Below are positions 15,707 through 27,181 of a stretch of 64,000 nt of DNA, piece after piece. Location: NCBI RefSeq assembly GCF_023276435.1, contig NZ_JALLPO010000022.1:62001-126000 (forward strand), in the 5' to 3' direction. This DNA is from Sphaerisporangium perillae (GTDB taxonomy: Bacteria > Actinomycetota > Actinomycetes > Streptosporangiales > Streptosporangiaceae). Position 1 is the first letter of the stretch. The number at the start of each line of letters is the position of its first letter. A program made the translations under genes and the position numbers. The notes under the pieces are model-generated. The model was not told where the DNA came from. It saw nothing but the letters and a program-made list of their open reading frames with translations, and did not search any database.

Positions 15707-17650
15707 GTGGCGGACGTGCACCCAGAGCATGCGCAGCTGCAGGCTGACCGGATCTACCTGGGCTGGCAGTACGCGATGCTGTTCCCGGACCCCGGCCCGC
15801 CGCCCAAGCGTCCCTCGCCGGCGGAGATCCCCGAAGATCCCATCGTGGTCGACCCGGCCTGGGTGCGCCGGGAGCGTCTCCAGGAGGACCTGCTCAACCG
15901 TCCCGTGAAGATCGTCGGGATCTTCATGGCCATCCTCGCCATGCTCATTCTCGCCCTCGGCGTCACCGAGATGATGGGCTGGCCGTTCGTCGTCATCGGG
16001 CTGGTCGCCACCGGAGGCATCGCCGCCATCTGCGGGTACGCCGTCCACCAGGGCGAGCGCGCGCTGCGTTCGCGCATCCGCGAGCAGGAGTCGCGGGCCG
16101 ACAAGCGGCGCGCGCTGCGCGAGCGCGAGCTGTTCGACGCCCAGGAAGAGCACGCCGCCCGCTACCGCGAGTGGGCCGCGAAGAAGGAGCAGCACGACAA
16201 GCAGCTCACCTGGTACGCCGTGGCCGTGCCCGACGAGATCGACCGCATCGACGTGGCCGGTGGCACGCTCCCGGGCTGGTCCGCGCTGATCACGCTGCTC
16301 GGCGCCACTCGGCTCTACAGCGGCGGCCACCTCACCGTCCTCGACCTGTCCGAGGGCGCCATCGCCAGGGACCTGATCGAGCTGGCCAGGCGCGGCGGCG
16401 ACGACCCCCTGGTGTGGGTGCTGCCGGTCGATCTGCCGCGGCTCGACCTCGGCGCGACGCTGCCGCCGGAGGCGTTCGCCGACGTCCTGGCGCACGTGGT
16501 GAGCGTCAGCGAGGAGCACCGCACGACCCGCGACCTCAGCTTCGACAACGCGATCCTCGAACGGGTGCTTGAGGTGCTCGGCGAGAACGCCACGATCAAC
16601 CAGGTCACCGCCGCGCTGCGCGCGCTCGCTCAGGTCGGCGACCCCCGCGACGACCTGCGGTTCGGCCTGCTCACCGCCACCCAGCTCGAACGCATCGGCA
16701 CCCTGTTCGGCCGGGGCGTGACCGACCGCGTGGTCATCGAGCGGGCCTGGGCCCTTGAGTCCCAGCTCCGCAAGCTGGAGACCCTCGGCTCCGAGGCGGT
16801 ACGGCTGCCGCCGGCGCGGCTGCGCGTGGTCTCCATGGACCGCCAGGCGGGGGTGTTCGGCAACCGCGTGCTCGGCACCTACGTCGCGACCGCGCTCACG
16901 CACATCCTGCGGCAGTCGCCGGCCTCCGAGCGGCCCTGGTACCACACGATCATCGTCGCGGGCGCGGACAAGCTGCGCGGCGACGTGCTCGACCGGCTGA
17001 TGGACGCCTGCGAGACCTCCCAGACCGGCCTCGTGCTGACCTACCGCTCCCTCACGCCCACGGTCAGGGAGCGTCTCGGCAGGGGGCACGCCGCCGTCGC
17101 GTTCATGCGGCTCGGCAACGCCGAGGACGCCCGGGTGGCCAGCGAGCACATGGGCACCGAGCACCGCCTGGAGCTGGCGCAGCTCACCGAGACCATCGGC
17201 CCCACCGTGGACGGCCTCAACGGCTCCTACACCTCCACCGTCGGCGACGGGGCCGGCCGCGCGGGCCAGGCGGAAGAGGAGAAGGGCGAGGGGGGCCTCA
17301 GGGAGGGCATCACCGAGTCGACCGAGTGGGGACGCAGGGCCAGCAAGGCGATGGGGGAGGAGCGCGTGCTCCACCGCAGTCGGGAGTTCCTGGTCGAGCC
17401 GCACCAGCTCCAGCAGCTCCCGACGACCTCGGTGATCGTGACGCATGCGACCGCCGAGGGACGGCAGGTCAGGCTCGCCGACGCCAACCCGGCGATCCTC
17501 ACCTTCCCCAAGACCACCCTGGGGGAGTTCGAGGAGGTACGCCGGGTCATGCTCACCCCGCCCGAGCCCGAGCAGGAGCTGGAAACCGACCCATTCCCGC
17601 CCAATCTCGGCCCCCCGCCGGAGCGGCTGGACTGGAGAAGAACGCATTGA
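15707..17650 (+). CDS. Two-TM protein with large cytoplasmic domain, probable partner of the ATPase
   Basis: Unrecognised, 647 residues. A short N-terminal cytoplasmic part leads to a membrane hairpin (about 68-90 and 92-113), then a highly charged, probably coiled-coil helix (about 115-175, rich in Arg/Glu) and a globular cytoplasmic domain of more than 300 residues with LVWVLPVDLPRLDL and TIIVAGADKLRGDVLDRL, a layout recalling an inactive P-loop or helicase-like domain without a Walker motif. The start is GTG after GGTGGAGG. The HerA-type ATPase begins 50 bases downstream, so the two probably form one operon and one membrane-bound machine. Function unknown. Confidence 0.7.
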   Translation: MADVHPEHAQLQADRIYLGWQYAMLFPDPGPPPKRPSPAEIPEDPIVVDPAWVRRERLQEDLLNRPVKIVGIFMAILAMLILALGVTEMMGWPFVVIGLVATGGIAAICGYAVHQGERALRSRIREQESRADKRRALRERELFDAQEEHAARYREWAAKKEQHDKQLTWYAVAVPDEIDRIDVAGGTLPGWSALITLLGATRLYSGGHLTVLDLSEGAIARDLIELARRGGDDPLVWVLPVDLPRLDLGATLPPEAFADVLAHVVSVSEEHRTTRDLSFDNAILERVLEVLGENATINQVTAALRALAQVGDPRDDLRFGLLTATQLERIGTLFGRGVTDRVVIERAWALESQLRKLETLGSEAVRLPPARLRVVSMDRQAGVFGNRVLGTYVATALTHILRQSPASERPWYHTIIVAGADKLRGDVLDRLMDACETSQTGLVLTYRSLTPTVRERLGRGHAAVAFMRLGNAEDARVASEHMGTEHRLELAQLTETIGPTVDGLNGSYTSTVGDGAGRAGQAEEEKGEGGLREGITESTEWGRRASKAMGEERVLHRSREFLVEPHQLQQLPTTSVIVTHATAEGRQVRLADANPAILTFPKTTLGEFEEVRRVMLTPPEPEQELETDPFPPNLGPPPERLDWRRTH

Positions 17651-17700
17651 ACAGGTAATCCCCTGGCAAACGTCAGTGGCATAAGGGATGCGAGCTTGAT

Positions 17701-20796
<3,096 letters not shown>

Positions 20797-20868
20797 TGAT
20801 CGAGGTGACGGCGTGGGCGCGAAGGACGGCTTTGGGCGCTCATGAGGGACTCTTCGCGCGGGCCCCAC

Positions 20869-20881
20869 TAGGATCTCGGGC
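20869..20881 (+). promoter_or_regulatory. Leaderless -10 box of murT
   Basis: TAGGAT at 20869-20874 is followed by seven bases and ATG 20882. No ribosome binding site is present. Confidence 0.6.
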
Positions 20882-22111
20882 ATGACCCAGCTACCGCTGC
20901 GGGCTCAGCTCGCGAGTGCACTCGGGCGTACGGCTGCCACCCTTTCCCGGGTCACCGGGCGCGGCGACGGATCGGTGATCGGGGGGCGCGTCGGGCTGAT
21001 CCTGGAACCGGACCTGCTGCGCAAGCTGGCCGCCGACCGCAAACTCGTGCTGGTCAGCGCCACGAACGGCAAGACCACCACGACCCGTCTGATCACCTCC
21101 GAGCTGCAGGAGCTCGGCGAGGTCGCCACCAACGCGTTCGGCGCGAACATGCCGGCCGGGCACGTGTCGGCGCTGTCCCAGGCCAAGCAGGCGCCGTTCG
21201 CGGTGCTGGAGGTCGACGAGAAGTACCTCCCCGAAGTGCTCGACACGACCGGCGCGAGCGTCATCTGCCTGATGAACCTCAGCCGCGACCAGATGGACCG
21301 CGCGGCCGAGATCTGGCTGCTGGCCCAGAAGTGGCGGCGCGCCCTCGCGGGCAAGGACGTCCATGTGATCGCCAACTGCGACGATCCGCTGGTGACCTGG
21401 GGGGCGTCGACCGCGAGCCAGGTGACCTGGGTGTCGTGCGGGCAGCCGTGGAAGGAGGACTCCTGGTGCTGCCCCGAGTGCGGCGGGCCGCTCGACCGCA
21501 AGGGCGACGACTGGGCGTGCCGCGAGTGCACGTTCCGCCGCCCCGAGCCGACGTGGGTGCTCGACGATGACGCGGTGATCGACCCGCGCGGGCAGCGCTG
21601 GGTGCTCGACCTGCGGCTTCCCGGCCGGGCGAACCGCGCCAACGCCGCCATCGCCCTGGCGACCGCCGAGCTGTTCGGGCTGCCCGCCGAGCGCGCCCTG
21701 CCGAGGCTCCGGGAGGTCACCTCGGTCGCCGGCCGGTACACCATGGTCGAGCGTGACGGGCGGGCGCTGCGGCTCCTCCTCGCCAAGAACCCCGCCGGCT
21801 GGCTGGAGGCCTTCGAGGTGTCCGACCCCGGCCTGCCGATCATCCTGTCGGTGAACGCCCAGGGGCCCGACGGCCGCGACACCTCGTGGCTGTGGGACGT
21901 GGACTTCCGCATCCTCAACGGCCGGCCGGTCTACGTGACCGGTGAGCGGCGGCTCGACCTGGCGCTGCGCCTGGACGTCGCGGGGGTGCCCTTCCAGCTC
22001 TGCGAGTCCTTCGACGAGGCCGTCGCCGCGCAGGCGCCCGGCCGGGTCGACGTGATCGCCAACTACACAGCCTTCCAGCAGATTCGAGCGGAGTTCGGCC
22101 GTGCCGTCTGA
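20882..22111 (+). CDS. murT: Lipid II isoglutaminyl synthase subunit MurT
   Basis: MurT is the Mur-ligase-like subunit that, with GatD, amidates the D-glutamate of lipid II in the cytosol. It has the ATP loop SATNGKTTTT (about 59-68), the central Mur ligase domain and the C-terminal DUF1727 domain. The Cys4 ribbon typical of MurT is present (CCPECGG and CRECTF, about 197-222). Length (409 residues) is normal. gatD begins inside its last codons, so the two are translationally coupled. Confidence 0.93.
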   Translation: MTQLPLRAQLASALGRTAATLSRVTGRGDGSVIGGRVGLILEPDLLRKLAADRKLVLVSATNGKTTTTRLITSELQELGEVATNAFGANMPAGHVSALSQAKQAPFAVLEVDEKYLPEVLDTTGASVICLMNLSRDQMDRAAEIWLLAQKWRRALAGKDVHVIANCDDPLVTWGASTASQVTWVSCGQPWKEDSWCCPECGGPLDRKGDDWACRECTFRRPEPTWVLDDDAVIDPRGQRWVLDLRLPGRANRANAAIALATAELFGLPAERALPRLREVTSVAGRYTMVERDGRALRLLLAKNPAGWLEAFEVSDPGLPIILSVNAQGPDGRDTSWLWDVDFRILNGRPVYVTGERRLDLALRLDVAGVPFQLCESFDEAVAAQAPGRVDVIANYTAFQQIRAEFGRAV

Positions 22112-22817
22112 CAGCGCCCTGCGCATCGTGTGGATCTACCCGGACCTGCTGAGCACGTACGGCGACCAGGGCAACGCCCTGATCCTGGAGCAGCGGGCCC
22201 GCAAGCGGGGCATCCCCGTCGAGACCGTCTACGTCCGCTCGGCCGACCTGGTGCCCGACTCGGGCGACATCTACCTGATCGGCGGGGGGGAGGACCGGCC
22301 GCAGATCCTGGCGGCCGAGCGGCTGCGCCGCGACGGCGGCCTCGAGCGGGCGATCGACCGCGGGGCGTCGCTCCTCGCGGTCTGCGCGGGCTACCAGATC
22401 ATGGGGTCGGTGTTCGGCGGCGAGGAGGGCCAGCCGGTGGCGGGTCTCGGGCTGCTGGACATCGAGAGCTCGCGCGGGCCGGCCCGTGCGGTCGGCGAGC
22501 TGGCGGCCGAGGTGGACACCGGGCTCGGCGGTCACATGCTGACCGGCTTCGAGAACCACATGGGCGTCACGCGGCTGGGTCGCGGCGTGCGGCCGCTGTC
22601 GCGCACGGTCGTCGGCACGGGCAACGGCGACGGCACCGAGGGGTGCCACGCGGGCAAGATCGTCGGCACGTACCTTCACGGCCCGGCGCTGGCACGCAAC
22701 CCCTGGCTCGCCGACGTGTTCCTCAGCTGGGCGGCCGGTTATCCCTTGGCGCCCATCGACGACACCTGGTACGACCGCCTGCGGGACGAGCGCCTCAAAG
22801 CCGTCCTGCCGCGCTAG
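22101..22817 (+). CDS. gatD: Lipid II isoglutaminyl synthase glutaminase subunit GatD
   Basis: GatD is the CobQ/CobB-like class I glutaminase that supplies ammonia to MurT for lipid II amidation. The nucleophile is Cys95 in AVCAGYQ, and the catalytic His lies in GTYLHGP (about residue 193). GTG 22101 overlaps murT by 11 bases. The 238-residue length is normal. A GC-rich hairpin covers the stop region (about 22817-22842). Confidence 0.93.
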   Translation: MPSDSALRIVWIYPDLLSTYGDQGNALILEQRARKRGIPVETVYVRSADLVPDSGDIYLIGGGEDRPQILAAERLRRDGGLERAIDRGASLLAVCAGYQIMGSVFGGEEGQPVAGLGLLDIESSRGPARAVGELAAEVDTGLGGHMLTGFENHMGVTRLGRGVRPLSRTVVGTGNGDGTEGCHAGKIVGTYLHGPALARNPWLADVFLSWAAGYPLAPIDDTWYDRLRDERLKAVLPR

Positions 22818-22883
22818 CGGGCCGCCGTTCGCCGGGCGGCCGCTCGTTCCCGTCAGGAGTGGTGCTCGTATGCCGTGGGCGGG

Positions 22884-23246
22884 TCAGTAGACCAGGGCCT
22901 GTACGCCCTCGCCGAGGGCCTCCTCCACGAAGGTCGGCGCGCCCGCGATCCGGACACCGCCGATCAGGTCGCCCGGGCCGATGTTCCGGCGTGCCGCGCA
23001 CTGCGTGCACACGGTGACCGTGCCGCCGGAGAGCACGATGTCGAGCAGGTCCTGCAGGGGAGTCGCCTCGGGCAGGCTGAACTCCTTGGCCCGGCCGGGC
23101 ACGCCGAACCAGGCGGACTCCCCGGTCAGCCACAGGGAGACGGGCACGCCGCTCGCCACGGCCGCGGCCGCGACGGTGAACGCCTGATTGCAGCGCTCTG
23201 GGGCATCCGAACCTGCTGTCACCTTTATCACCATTGATCGTGCCAT
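22884..23246 (-). CDS. DsrE-family protein
   Basis: A 120-residue DsrE/DsrF-like protein. DsrE-fold proteins carry sulfur or act as small redox switches. Two cysteines lie in VCTQCAARRN (about 80-83), where DsrE proteins keep the reactive Cys. TAGGCT six bases before the ATG marks a leaderless promoter, back-to-back with that of the nitrobindin gene. The partner is unknown. Confidence 0.8.
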   Translation of the reverse strand: MARSMVIKVTAGSDAPERCNQAFTVAAAAVASGVPVSLWLTGESAWFGVPGRAKEFSLPEATPLQDLLDIVLSGGTVTVCTQCAARRNIGPGDLIGGVRIAGAPTFVEEALGEGVQALVY

Positions 23247-23344
23247 GGCTTGAGCCTATGCGTGGACGGCGGCGCTCCACCAGGCGATTCCCCCCTTGAT
23301 GCCGCCGTGCGCGACCACCAGGCGGGCATTTAGGCTCATGTCTC
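23247..23344. promoter_or_regulatory. Divergent leaderless promoters for DsrE and nitrobindin genes
   Basis: The same hexamer TAGGCT occurs on each strand: 23253-23258 (minus strand, six bases before ATG 23246) and 23331-23336 (plus strand, eight bases before ATG 23345). Confidence 0.6.
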
Positions 23345-23833
23345 ATGGACTCTCAGTCAATTCATCCTGACCTCGAGCCGATCGCCTTCCTGCTGGGCAG
23401 GTGGGAGGGGGCCGGAGTGGGCGGCTACCCGACGATCGAGAGCTTCCGGTACGGCCAGGAGATCGTCTTCGAGCACAACGGCAAGCCGTTCCTGAGCTAC
23501 CAGAGCAAGACCTGGCTGCTGGACGACGAGGGGAACATGGTCAAGCCTCTCGCCACCGAGTCGGGGTACTGGCGGGCGCTTCCGGAGCGGCAGCTGGAGA
23601 TCCTGCTCGCCCACCCCACCGGCATCGCCGAGATCTACCTCGGCGAGGTGGCGTTCCACAAGATCGAGATGCGGACCGACGTCGTGGCGCGCACGGCCAC
23701 AGCCAAGGAGTACACGGCGGGCCACCGGCTCTACGGCCTGGTCAACGGGAACCTGATGTACGCCTACGACATGGCGGCCGAAGGGCAGCCGCTGACGTCC
23801 CACCTGTCGGCGGAGCTGAAGAAGGTCGGCTGA
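23345..23833 (+). CDS. Nitrobindin-type heme protein (peroxynitrite isomerase family)
   Basis: A 162-residue beta-barrel protein formerly annotated as FABP or DUF1794. The signature GRWEGAGVGGYPTI lies near residues 18-31 and a C-terminal AYDMAAEGQPLTSHLSAELKK holds the conserved H of the barrel end. Family members bind ferric heme through a His and isomerise peroxynitrite to nitrate. Its place between sulfur/redox genes and the Nur-like regulator fits a nitrosative or oxidative stress role. Confidence 0.87.
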   Translation: MDSQSIHPDLEPIAFLLGRWEGAGVGGYPTIESFRYGQEIVFEHNGKPFLSYQSKTWLLDDEGNMVKPLATESGYWRALPERQLEILLAHPTGIAEIYLGEVAFHKIEMRTDVVARTATAKEYTAGHRLYGLVNGNLMYAYDMAAEGQPLTSHLSAELKKVG

Positions 23834-23887
23834 GCGGCCGCCACCCGCGGGCGGTGCCGTCACGCCGGGTGGTGGGGGAAAAGAAAA

Positions 23888-23974
23888 GAACCCCGGGCGT
23901 ACTCCGTCTCATCGGGAGACGGGCCGACTGGACCATGGGGGGAGGGAACTCCCCCCGTCGGCTGCCCGGGGTTC
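23888..23974 (+). ncRNA. Candidate structured RNA (four nested helices)
   Basis: An 11-bp perfect closing stem (GAACCCCGGGC at 23888-23898 with 23964-23974) encloses two arms. Arm one is CCGTCTC/GAGACGG (23904-23910 with 23916-23922, loop of five). Arm two is GCCGAC/GTCGGC (23923-23928 with 23957-23962) enclosing an 8-base internal bulge and GGGGGGAG/CTCCCCCC (23937-23944 with 23949-23956) closed by the tetraloop GGAA. All 32 pairs are Watson-Crick. Strand is assumed from the GNRA loop, which reads 5'-GGAA on plus. I do not recognise the family. It could be a small RNA, a processing signal of the nitrobindin transcript or a complex terminator. Confidence 0.55.
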
Positions 23975-24086
23975 CGGTGTCTGTCTTGGATTCGCCGGAC
24001 GCCGCCGATGCCCCGAGAGGCACGACGCCTGGACGAGAGGTCCTGACTGGCGATGTCCTAGCGGACAGCCACCTCGCTAGCCCAAT

Positions 24087-24100
24087 AATGATTAACCATT
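24087..24100. promoter_or_regulatory. AT-rich dyad resembling a Fur-family operator
   Basis: AATGATTAACCATT is a 14-bp palindrome with one mismatched pair, set in one of the few AT-rich islands of the window and located 190 bases upstream of a Fur-family regulator gene. The AATGAT..CATT pattern recalls Fur/Zur boxes. Binding is inferred. Confidence 0.35.
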
Positions 24101-24279
24101 GTTTGGACCACCTCCCTTCTGCGTGCTTCGTAAGCTATGCGAGGTCCTCCGGCGGAGGCAAGCGAATATTTACGGCGGGCCGCAACGAGCCGCACGGCGC
24201 TCCGCAGGCAGGGGAGGGGCAGTCCCTGGGTCCCGCGTCCATGGCTCGCACGCCGACCTCTCCTCCCCCGCGCTGCTCG

Positions 24280-24292
24280 TAGACTCAGGTGC
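24280..24292 (+). promoter_or_regulatory. Leaderless -10 box of the Fur-family gene
   Basis: TAGACT at 24280-24285 is followed by seven bases and ATG 24293. This selects the short 137-residue start over upstream in-frame codons. Confidence 0.6.
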
Positions 24293-24706
24293 ATGACCGG
24301 GACATGGCACGAGGAGCTGCGTGCGCGCGGTTACCGGGTGACTCCGCAACGACAGTTGGTGCTGGAGGCGGTGACCCGGCTCGGCCATGCCACGCCTGAG
24401 GACATCTGCGGCCAGGTGCAGGAGACGGCGAGGGGGGTCAACATCTCCACCGTGTACCGCACGCTCGAGCTTCTCGAAGAGCTCGGCATGGTGACCCACA
24501 CCCATCTCGGGCACGGCGCCCCCACCTACCACCTGGCGAGCAAGGCCGACCACGTCCATCTGGTCTGCCGGGGCTGCGGCGAGATCACCGAGGTCCGGCC
24601 CGAGCTGGTCGGAGGGCTGGTCACCACGCTGGACGACCAGCTCGGCTTCGAGACCGACGTCCATCACCTGACGGTGTTCGGCCGGTGCCGCGACTGCCGG
24701 CCCTGA
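24293..24706 (+). CDS. nur: Fur-family metalloregulator, probably Nur-like
   Basis: A 137-residue Fur-family repressor. The winged helix holds RGYRVTPQRQLVLEAV and NISTVYRTLELLEELG. The metal-binding half holds THLGHGAPTYH, DHVHLVCRGCGE and a final GRCRDC, giving the His-rich site plus two CxxC pairs for structural zinc. The N-terminal sequence and gene neighbourhood resemble nickel-responsive Nur (SCO4180 of Streptomyces coelicolor), which controls nickel uptake and the Fe/Ni superoxide dismutases. The metal cannot be proven from sequence, so Fur, Zur or Nur remain possible. Confidence 0.82.
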   Translation: MTGTWHEELRARGYRVTPQRQLVLEAVTRLGHATPEDICGQVQETARGVNISTVYRTLELLEELGMVTHTHLGHGAPTYHLASKADHVHLVCRGCGEITEVRPELVGGLVTTLDDQLGFETDVHHLTVFGRCRDCRP

Positions 24707-24860
24707 AGGGTCACGACGCGCTCGCAGACGGGCCTGATCGGGACGGATCTGCGGGCCGTCCTGGAGTTGGGATCGGACACCTGACGCTGTTCCCGGGCTG
24801 TCAATGGCACGCCCTGCACCCTCGGGGATGGGAACGCCCGGGGCGCAATAACCTTGGGGC

Positions 24861-25976
24861 ATGCGAAGCCCTCTGCTGGACACGCCAGGAGCAGTAGCCG
24901 CCGAGTCCCCCGACGACGCCGTCGCCGCCCACTACGGCGAGCCGTACGCCGAGCAACGGGCGCTGGCGAGCGGGCTGGCCCTGGTCGACCGGAGCAACCG
25001 CGAGGTCGTCCGCATCTCCGGGCCCGACCGGCTCGACTGGCTCAACAACCTCAGCTCGCAGAAGCTCGACACGCTGGCGCCCGGCACGCCGTCGCAGACG
25101 CTGCTCCTCGACGCGCAGGGCAGGCTGGAGCACCACCTCACCCTCGTGGACGACGGCGAGTCCGTCTGGGCCCACGTCGAGCCCGGCACGTCGGGCGCGC
25201 TGATCGCGTTCCTTTCGAAGATGCGGTTCATGCTCCGCGTCGAGGTCGCCGACCTGACCTCCGACTACGCCGTGGTGACCGTCCTGCCCCCGGGCGCGGA
25301 CGCCGCCGAGGGGCCTGGCACGGACGGTCCCGCGGCCTCCCAGCCCGCCCCGGGTGCGGGCGTCACCTCCCTCGCGCCGGAGGGGGCCATCGCGCTCGGC
25401 GGCGACCTGCTCGTACCGCGCGACCGGCTCGCCGGGCTCCCGCTGGAGCTCGGGCTGCGCCTCGCGGGCCTTTGGGCGTACGAGGCGCTGCGCATCGAGG
25501 CGCACCTTCCCCGGGCGGGGTTCGAGACCGACCACAAGACGATCCCGCACGAGGTCGGCTGGATCGGCGCGGCCGTCCACCTGTCCAAGGGCTGCTACCG
25601 GGGCCAGGAGACCGTCGCCCGGGTGCACAACCTCGGCCACCCGCCGCGGCGCCTGGTCTTCCTGCACCTCGACGGCAGCGCCGACAGGCTCCCGCCGCAC
25701 GGGGCGCCGGTGACGCTGGGCGTCGGCTCTCCCAGCGAGGCCGACCCGGAGGCCGCGGCCGAGGGAAGCGCGGTGCCGGGCCAGATCGGGTTCGTCGGCT
25801 CCGCCGCCCGCCACTACGAGCTCGGCCCGATCGCGCTGGCCGTGGTGAAGCGCACGGTCCCGGTCGACATCACGCTGCTGGCCGGCGGCGTCGCGGCGAC
25901 CCAGGAGGTCATCGTGCCGCCCGACGCCGGGCGCAACGTGTCGATCGACCCCGCCCTCCGCCGCCGCATCCGCTGA
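24861..25976 (+). CDS. ygfZ: Folate-binding protein YgfZ (iron-sulfur cluster assembly factor)
   Basis: A 371-residue GcvT-fold protein that supports maturation or repair of [4Fe-4S] enzymes in a folate-dependent way. The diagnostic motif KGCYRGQE lies near residues 243-250. The N-terminal part has FLSKMRFMLRVEV typical of the actinobacterial members. TAACCT sits six bases before the ATG (leaderless). It is convergent with dtd, with a strong hairpin between. A Pro/Gly-rich insertion (about 147-172) separates the two halves of the fold. Confidence 0.88.
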   Translation: MRSPLLDTPGAVAAESPDDAVAAHYGEPYAEQRALASGLALVDRSNREVVRISGPDRLDWLNNLSSQKLDTLAPGTPSQTLLLDAQGRLEHHLTLVDDGESVWAHVEPGTSGALIAFLSKMRFMLRVEVADLTSDYAVVTVLPPGADAAEGPGTDGPAASQPAPGAGVTSLAPEGAIALGGDLLVPRDRLAGLPLELGLRLAGLWAYEALRIEAHLPRAGFETDHKTIPHEVGWIGAAVHLSKGCYRGQETVARVHNLGHPPRRLVFLHLDGSADRLPPHGAPVTLGVGSPSEADPEAAAEGSAVPGQIGFVGSAARHYELGPIALAVVKRTVPVDITLLAGGVAATQEVIVPPDAGRNVSIDPALRRRIR

Positions 25977-25980
25977 CGAG

Positions 25981-26009
25981 CCGCCTCGCCCGTCGTCCGG
26001 GCGAGGCGG
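25981..26009. terminator. Bidirectional terminator between ygfZ and dtd
   Basis: CCGCCTCGCCCG (25981-25992) pairs without mismatch with 25998-26009 across a five-base loop, between convergent stop codons. Confidence 0.7.
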
Positions 26010-26018
26010 GGGAGACGG

Positions 26019-26444
26019 TCAGATCTCGATGATGAGCGTGATGGGGCCGTCGTTGACGAGCTCGACCTTCATGTCGGCCCCGAACACGCCGGTCTCGACG
26101 CGGGCGCCCAGGGACCGCAGCTCGGCCACCACGGCGTCCACGAGCGGCTCGGCCACCGGGCCGGGCGCCGCCGCCTGCCAGGTCGGGCGGCGGCCCTTCC
26201 TGGCGTCGCCGTAGAGGGTGAACTGGCTGACCACCAGCAGGGGCGCGCCGATGTCGGAGCAGGACTTCTCGCCGGACAGGATGCGCAGGCCCCAAAGCTT
26301 GGCGGCGAGCCGCGCGGCCTCCGCGGGCCCGTCGCCGTGGGTCACGCCGACCAGCACGAGCAGGCCCGGCTCGTCGATGGCCCCCACGGTGTGCCCGTCG
26401 ACGACCACCGACGCGGAGCTCACCCGCTGAACAACGGCACGCAT
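26019..26444 (-). CDS. dtd: D-aminoacyl-tRNA deacylase
   Basis: Dtd hydrolyses D-amino acids (and glycine) mischarged on tRNA, a proofreading step in the cytosol. The two family signatures are present: [17 protein letters not shown] (about 77-93) and [11 protein letters not shown] near the C-terminus with the Gly-cisPro pair that excludes L-amino acids. Length 141 residues is normal. It follows the cupin gene by 19 bases and may be its operon partner. Confidence 0.95.
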   Translation of the reverse strand: MRAVVQRVSSASVVVDGHTVGAIDEPGLLVLVGVTHGDGPAEAARLAAKLWGLRILSGEKSCSDIGAPLLVVSQFTLYGDARKGRRPTWQAAAPGPVAEPLVDAVVAELRSLGARVETGVFGADMKVELVNDGPITLIIEI

Positions 26445-26463
26445 GGTCCCTGATTCTCCCAGA

Positions 26464-26967
26464 TCAGCCGGCGGCCCTGGCCTGTCGCCAAGCCTCGCTG
26501 TCGACGTAGTGGTTGTCGAACCGCTCGGAGGTGGCGCGGATCTCCCGGGGGTCAGCCTCCCCCTTGTACACGCGTTCCAGCAGCCGGTAGTAGTCGAAAC
26601 GCTCGATGCCGGGCGTGAAGGCGACCAGGATCTCGGCCGAGCTTCCCGGCGCGGGGGCGAAGGCGTGCGGCAGGTACGGGGGGACCACGAGGAAGTCGCC
26701 CTTGCCCAGCGTGTGGACCAGCTCGCCCGCGAGCAGCCGCAGCGAGCCGTCCAGGACGAAGAAGATCTCGGTGGCGCGCGTGTGGAAGTGCGGCGGCGCG
26801 CCGGGGGAGCCCTCGCGGAGCGTGGCGCCGTTGGCGGTCAGCGCGCCGCCCGTCGCGCTCGCGTCGGCCAGCAGCGTGATGAGGCTGGTGGGGCCGTCGT
26901 CGATGGTCTCGGCGTCCGCCGCGCGCACCAGGACGGGGTTGTGGTCGGTCCGGCCGGTCGATGACAT
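26464..26967 (-). CDS. Cupin-domain protein
   Basis: A 167-residue single-domain cupin with metal-site residues in [15 protein letters not shown] (two His and Glu) and a distal His in PHAF. It is probably a small metal-dependent enzyme or ligand sensor, with an unknown substrate. AGGAG lies five bases before ATG 26965-26967, so this start is preferred to the GTG two codons upstream. It lies downstream of a 34-codon gene and an Rrf2 regulator on the same strand, and a copy of the Rrf2 operator lies at the head of that group. Confidence 0.82.
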   Translation of the reverse strand: MSSTGRTDHNPVLVRAADAETIDDGPTSLITLLADASATGGALTANGATLREGSPGAPPHFHTRATEIFFVLDGSLRLLAGELVHTLGKGDFLVVPPYLPHAFAPAPGSSAEILVAFTPGIERFDYYRLLERVYKGEADPREIRATSERFDNHYVDSEAWRQARAAG

Positions 26968-27028
26968 GGTCACTCCTGTGGGGTCGAAGGTGAAGAGGGT
27001 TGATCGGGTTCGTTGGCCCGCCGCCGGG

Positions 27029-27133
27029 TCAGGCGGCGCGCTGCCAGGTGCCCATGTAGAGGAAGGTGACGACGACCCCGGTGCCGAGGTCGCTGCGGCG
27101 GTGCCGCGACGTTGTATCTTGGATACTGAACAT
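27029..27133 (-). CDS. Small 34-residue protein overlapping an Rrf2 operator
   Basis: A short frame starting ATG 27131-27133 after a strong GGAGGT eight bases upstream, and ending TGA at 27029. The product (MFSIQDTTSRHRRSDLGTG onward, with a hydrophobic VVVTFLYM run) has no recognised relative. It lies 61 bases before the cupin gene. Its start codon falls inside the palindrome at 27116-27140, so a bound regulator would cover the initiation site. It could be a real microprotein, a leader peptide for the cupin gene or the remnant of a longer gene. Confidence 0.5.
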   Translation of the reverse strand: MFSIQDTTSRHRRSDLGTGVVVTFLYMGTWQRAA

Positions 27134-27140
27134 CCAGAAT
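27116..27140. promoter_or_regulatory. Rrf2-type operator, copy 1
   Basis: ATCTTGGA, nine bases, TCCAGAAT. The arms are identical base for base to those of the site in front of the rrf2 gene (27668-27692). It covers the start of the 34-codon gene, at the head of the cupin group. Confidence 0.6.
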
Positions 27141-27154
27141 TACCTCCGTGAAAA

Positions 27155-27172
27155 GCCCCTCCGGGGAGGGGC
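27155..27172 (-). terminator. Terminator after the rrf2 gene
   Basis: GCCCCTC (27155-27161) pairs with GAGGGGC (27166-27172). On the minus strand the hairpin is followed by TTTTC. It separates rrf2 from the 34-codon gene and could act as a terminator or attenuator. Confidence 0.6.
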
Positions 27173-27181
27173 GGTCTTCGA

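Larger units (their letters stand above)
23834..24292. other. Long intergenic region with structured RNA, hairpin and AT-rich dyad
   Basis: No protein gene was found in this 459-base gap. It holds the multi-stem structure at 23888-23974, a small CTAGCG/CGCTAG hairpin at about 24058-24080, an unusually AT-rich palindrome at 24087-24100 and the leaderless promoter of the Fur-family gene at 24280. Confidence 0.6.
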
